Shown here one piece after another: positions 62,001 to 64,000 of a stretch of DNA of 64,000 bases. The position numbers and the translations under genes were made by a program. The DNA is taken from contig JAQFVV010012441.1 in the NCBI GenBank assembly GCA_028023455.1, forward strand, positions 4,401,911 to 4,465,910. The letters run 5' to 3'. Within the stretch, counting starts at the first letter, position 1. Each line of letters starts with the position of its first letter. The notes beneath the pieces were generated by a model that did no database searches, was not told where the DNA came from, and saw only the letters and a list, made by a program, of their open reading frames with translations. Source of the DNA: Epiperipatus broadwayi. Taxonomy: Eukaryota; Onychophora; Udeonychophora; Euonychophora; Peripatidae.

Positions 62001-62867
62001 ATATGTTTAAAGTGTATTATAAGTATTCACTTTTTAAGCAATTTTCAGATGCATGTCTCTAATAAAAAATTGTGTTATATAACAAATAAAAATAAATATT
62101 TTAGAATTATTATATACAACAAAAATTAAGTTTTATAATAGCAATACTATTTTTCATTTTAACTAAAATTAAACAATTTACATCATATTTTTAATATATT
62201 ACATTGGAAATAAATTTTTATATATATTTTCTTAGTCTAATATCATAAAAATAAAAAGGTCAAATGTATTTGAAATATTAAACATTTAATTATATTATTT
62301 ATAATTTACTATTGTGAATACAGTAATGAAAATGAAGCATATAACAAAAGAATAATATTTTTATCCAAACTATATGCTTTATTATTCACATACTTATTTT
62401 TTGTTTTAAAAACTTACAATACAATTGATACTAACAATTTTTTATCCATATTATTGTTGTCATAGCTACAGAATTTAATGTTTCATATGTTAACGTATTC
62501 ACCATCCAAAAATCAAAAAGAAAGCAAAAAAAAAAATAAAATAAAATAAAGACTGACATCTTAACACTTACTGAAATACATCTTAAATTTAAGTAGTATA
62601 ATATATTTATATTAATAACTTTATAAAAACAATGATTATCAAATATATAATGCTTTGAATATAAAATCATTTTATGAAGACAGTAACTGAATGCATAAAC
62701 CATATTAATATATCAAGAATCAGATCCCAATAGAATCATTTTATCAGATTTGTAAATTCAAATGCTCACTTTCTTGTATCAAAGCTAATTTATTAATAAA
62801 ATAAAAACAATTCTCTTTTAGTGATTTTCTAAGATATTATCTGGGCTATTTAATCAGCCATTTATAA
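59031..62867. other. long A/T-rich spacer
   Basis: 59560-59830 has loosely repeated phrases (AATGACATTGGTAACAGATT, GATGACATTTGTAACAGATC, CTCTGTTATAGCCCCTATGA, AATAACTCTAATATAGCC) suggesting an eroded tandem repeat. No gene or RNA seen. A 90-codon minus-strand frame at 62431-62703 is low-complexity. Confidence 0.5.
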
Positions 62868-63312
62868 AAGCACCAAACTCTCCATGCAATGATAACACCA
62901 AGTGAAAGTCTCAGTAATCAGTAAATGCAGGAAGGTTTATGCATAAAATCTTTATATAGTGACTACTCATCCAATATCATCAGAATAGTTTCTAGATTGT
63001 GGCTATCATCAGTGATGAGCCTTGGATTGAGAGCTGCAATTAGATCTTAGGATATAACGCAATCCTCCAGCAGCCACCTTTTACCTATTTGGTTAAGTGT
63101 AAAGTTATACATTTTAATGAAAGCCACAAGTTGGAAACTAATCTGGAGATGTTGGATGAGTAGGCACTAGATAGGGATTTTATGCATAAATCTTCTTGTC
63201 CATTGATTACAAAAGTTTGCACTTGGTGGCACTACTGTATAGAGAGTTTGGCACTTTTGTTAATAGCATGTGTAAGCATTAGAAATGCTGATCATTTGAT
63301 GTTTGATGGTTT
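62868..63312. repeat. family A foldback (two copies head to head)
   Basis: The left half (62868-63100) reads on the minus strand (CCAAACTCTCCATGCAATGA, CTACTCATCCAATATCATCA). The right half (63115-63312) reads on the plus strand (GATGTTGGATGAGTAGGCAC, TATAGAGAGTTTGGC, AAATGCTGATCATTTGATGT). The joint passes through TTACCTATTTGGTTAAGTGT. More diverged than the other copies. Confidence 0.75.
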
Positions 63313-64000
63313 TATAAAATGATATATATATATATATCATAAAAATAGTATACGATAAAACGAAGTAATTCTACAATTTTCCATATACAATATATAAAAA
63401 TAAGTATATAGAAAGCACTATTCAAATTTGTTTCATGACATTAACTATCTATTTATTTGTATATATTGATAATTAAAATTGCAGAAATAATTTCAATATA
63501 TTATTTATATGTACATGTATGTGCATTTGTGTGCACAGCACAGCTTATTGTATTAAAAAAATAAATTTTTGCAAGAGTGATTGCATTTAATCTCTAAAAT
63601 TATTAGCCATGTATCCAGATGTATGTAATAAATACAGAATATATGCACTGTGTTGTGATAATATAAATTATATTTTGTTCAAATTCCCCTACCCTCTTGC
63701 ACACAAATACTTTATGTGCATTATACGCTTATCTAAATTAAGATTATAGTATAAACAAAATTAGAAACTATAATGCAGTTATTTAATAATGAATTGTAGG
63801 AACCCATTTACATAGAAATATACTGTGTGTTGGTTTACTGATTCACATTTATTCAAAAAATAAAACAATTACTGTACTGAATGTTTACTTTTTTAATAAA
63901 ATAAATAACAAAGTGTTGACTTGCATTTAAATATTCTCTTGACTATATTTCCTTGTTCAATAATTTTATGTAACATCAGTTTCATTATCAGCAGAATATA
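63313..64000. other. A/T-rich spacer
   Basis: A (TA)n at 63322-63338. Otherwise nothing seen. Confidence 0.55.

Overview
This is an A+T-rich (about 70% or more by eye), intron-like stretch of animal nuclear DNA. It is packed with short mobile elements and almost free of coding sequence. The metazoan origin rests on an exon with consensus GT/AG borders coding for part of a rhodopsin-family amine receptor, several tRNA-derived SINEs, and fragments of Penelope-like, RTE-type and mariner elements. The SINE style, the abundance of (TA)n and (CTAT)n tracts and the very long gene-poor spacers fit a mollusc, perhaps a cephalopod such as an octopus. That is an inference from memory of such genomes, not something the window proves.

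Gene content. The one confident exon is at 31341-31453 on the minus strand. It codes for extracellular loop 1 and nearly all of transmembrane helix 3 of an aminergic G-protein-coupled receptor, with the conserved Cys 3.25, Asp 3.32 and the D-R of the DRY motif, and its 3' intron splits the DRY arginine codon. Much of the surrounding sequence is probably intron of this gene. I found no other receptor exon that I would defend. Weak exon candidates are at 2846-2967 (plus), 35527-35591 (plus) and 51297-51372 (minus).

Mobile elements with protein traces: a LINE-like zinc-knuckle fragment (14.8-15.2 kb, plus), a dead Penelope-like reverse transcriptase (27.6-28.3 kb, minus), a dead mariner-type transposase head (48.95-49.26 kb, plus) and the 3' end of an RTE-type LINE (54.0-54.4 kb, minus). 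tRNA-derived SINEs lie at 18.5, 30.6, 47.4 and 56.3 kb and share a TGACATATG-plus-A-run tail. Less certain tRNA-like units are at 23.4, 31.5, 41.3 and 52.2 kb.

Non-coding repeats dominate. Family A (0.76, 8.4, 12.6-13.7, 32.5, 43.5, 57.2, 62.9 kb) and family B (4.1, 4.6, 14.4, 39.9, 42.7-43.3, 51.7, 58.0 kb) recur in single, tandem and head-to-head forms. At least a dozen long inverted repeats, with arms of about 30 to 260 bp, are spread from end to end. Several foldbacks are bracketed by direct repeats of 13-18 bp that look like target-site duplications (12593/13686, 32546/32988, 42674/43283, 48099/48452, 58357/59013). This is the most unusual feature of the window. A tetranucleotide array of about 1.1 kb fills 44.5-45.66 kb and produces long but meaningless open frames.
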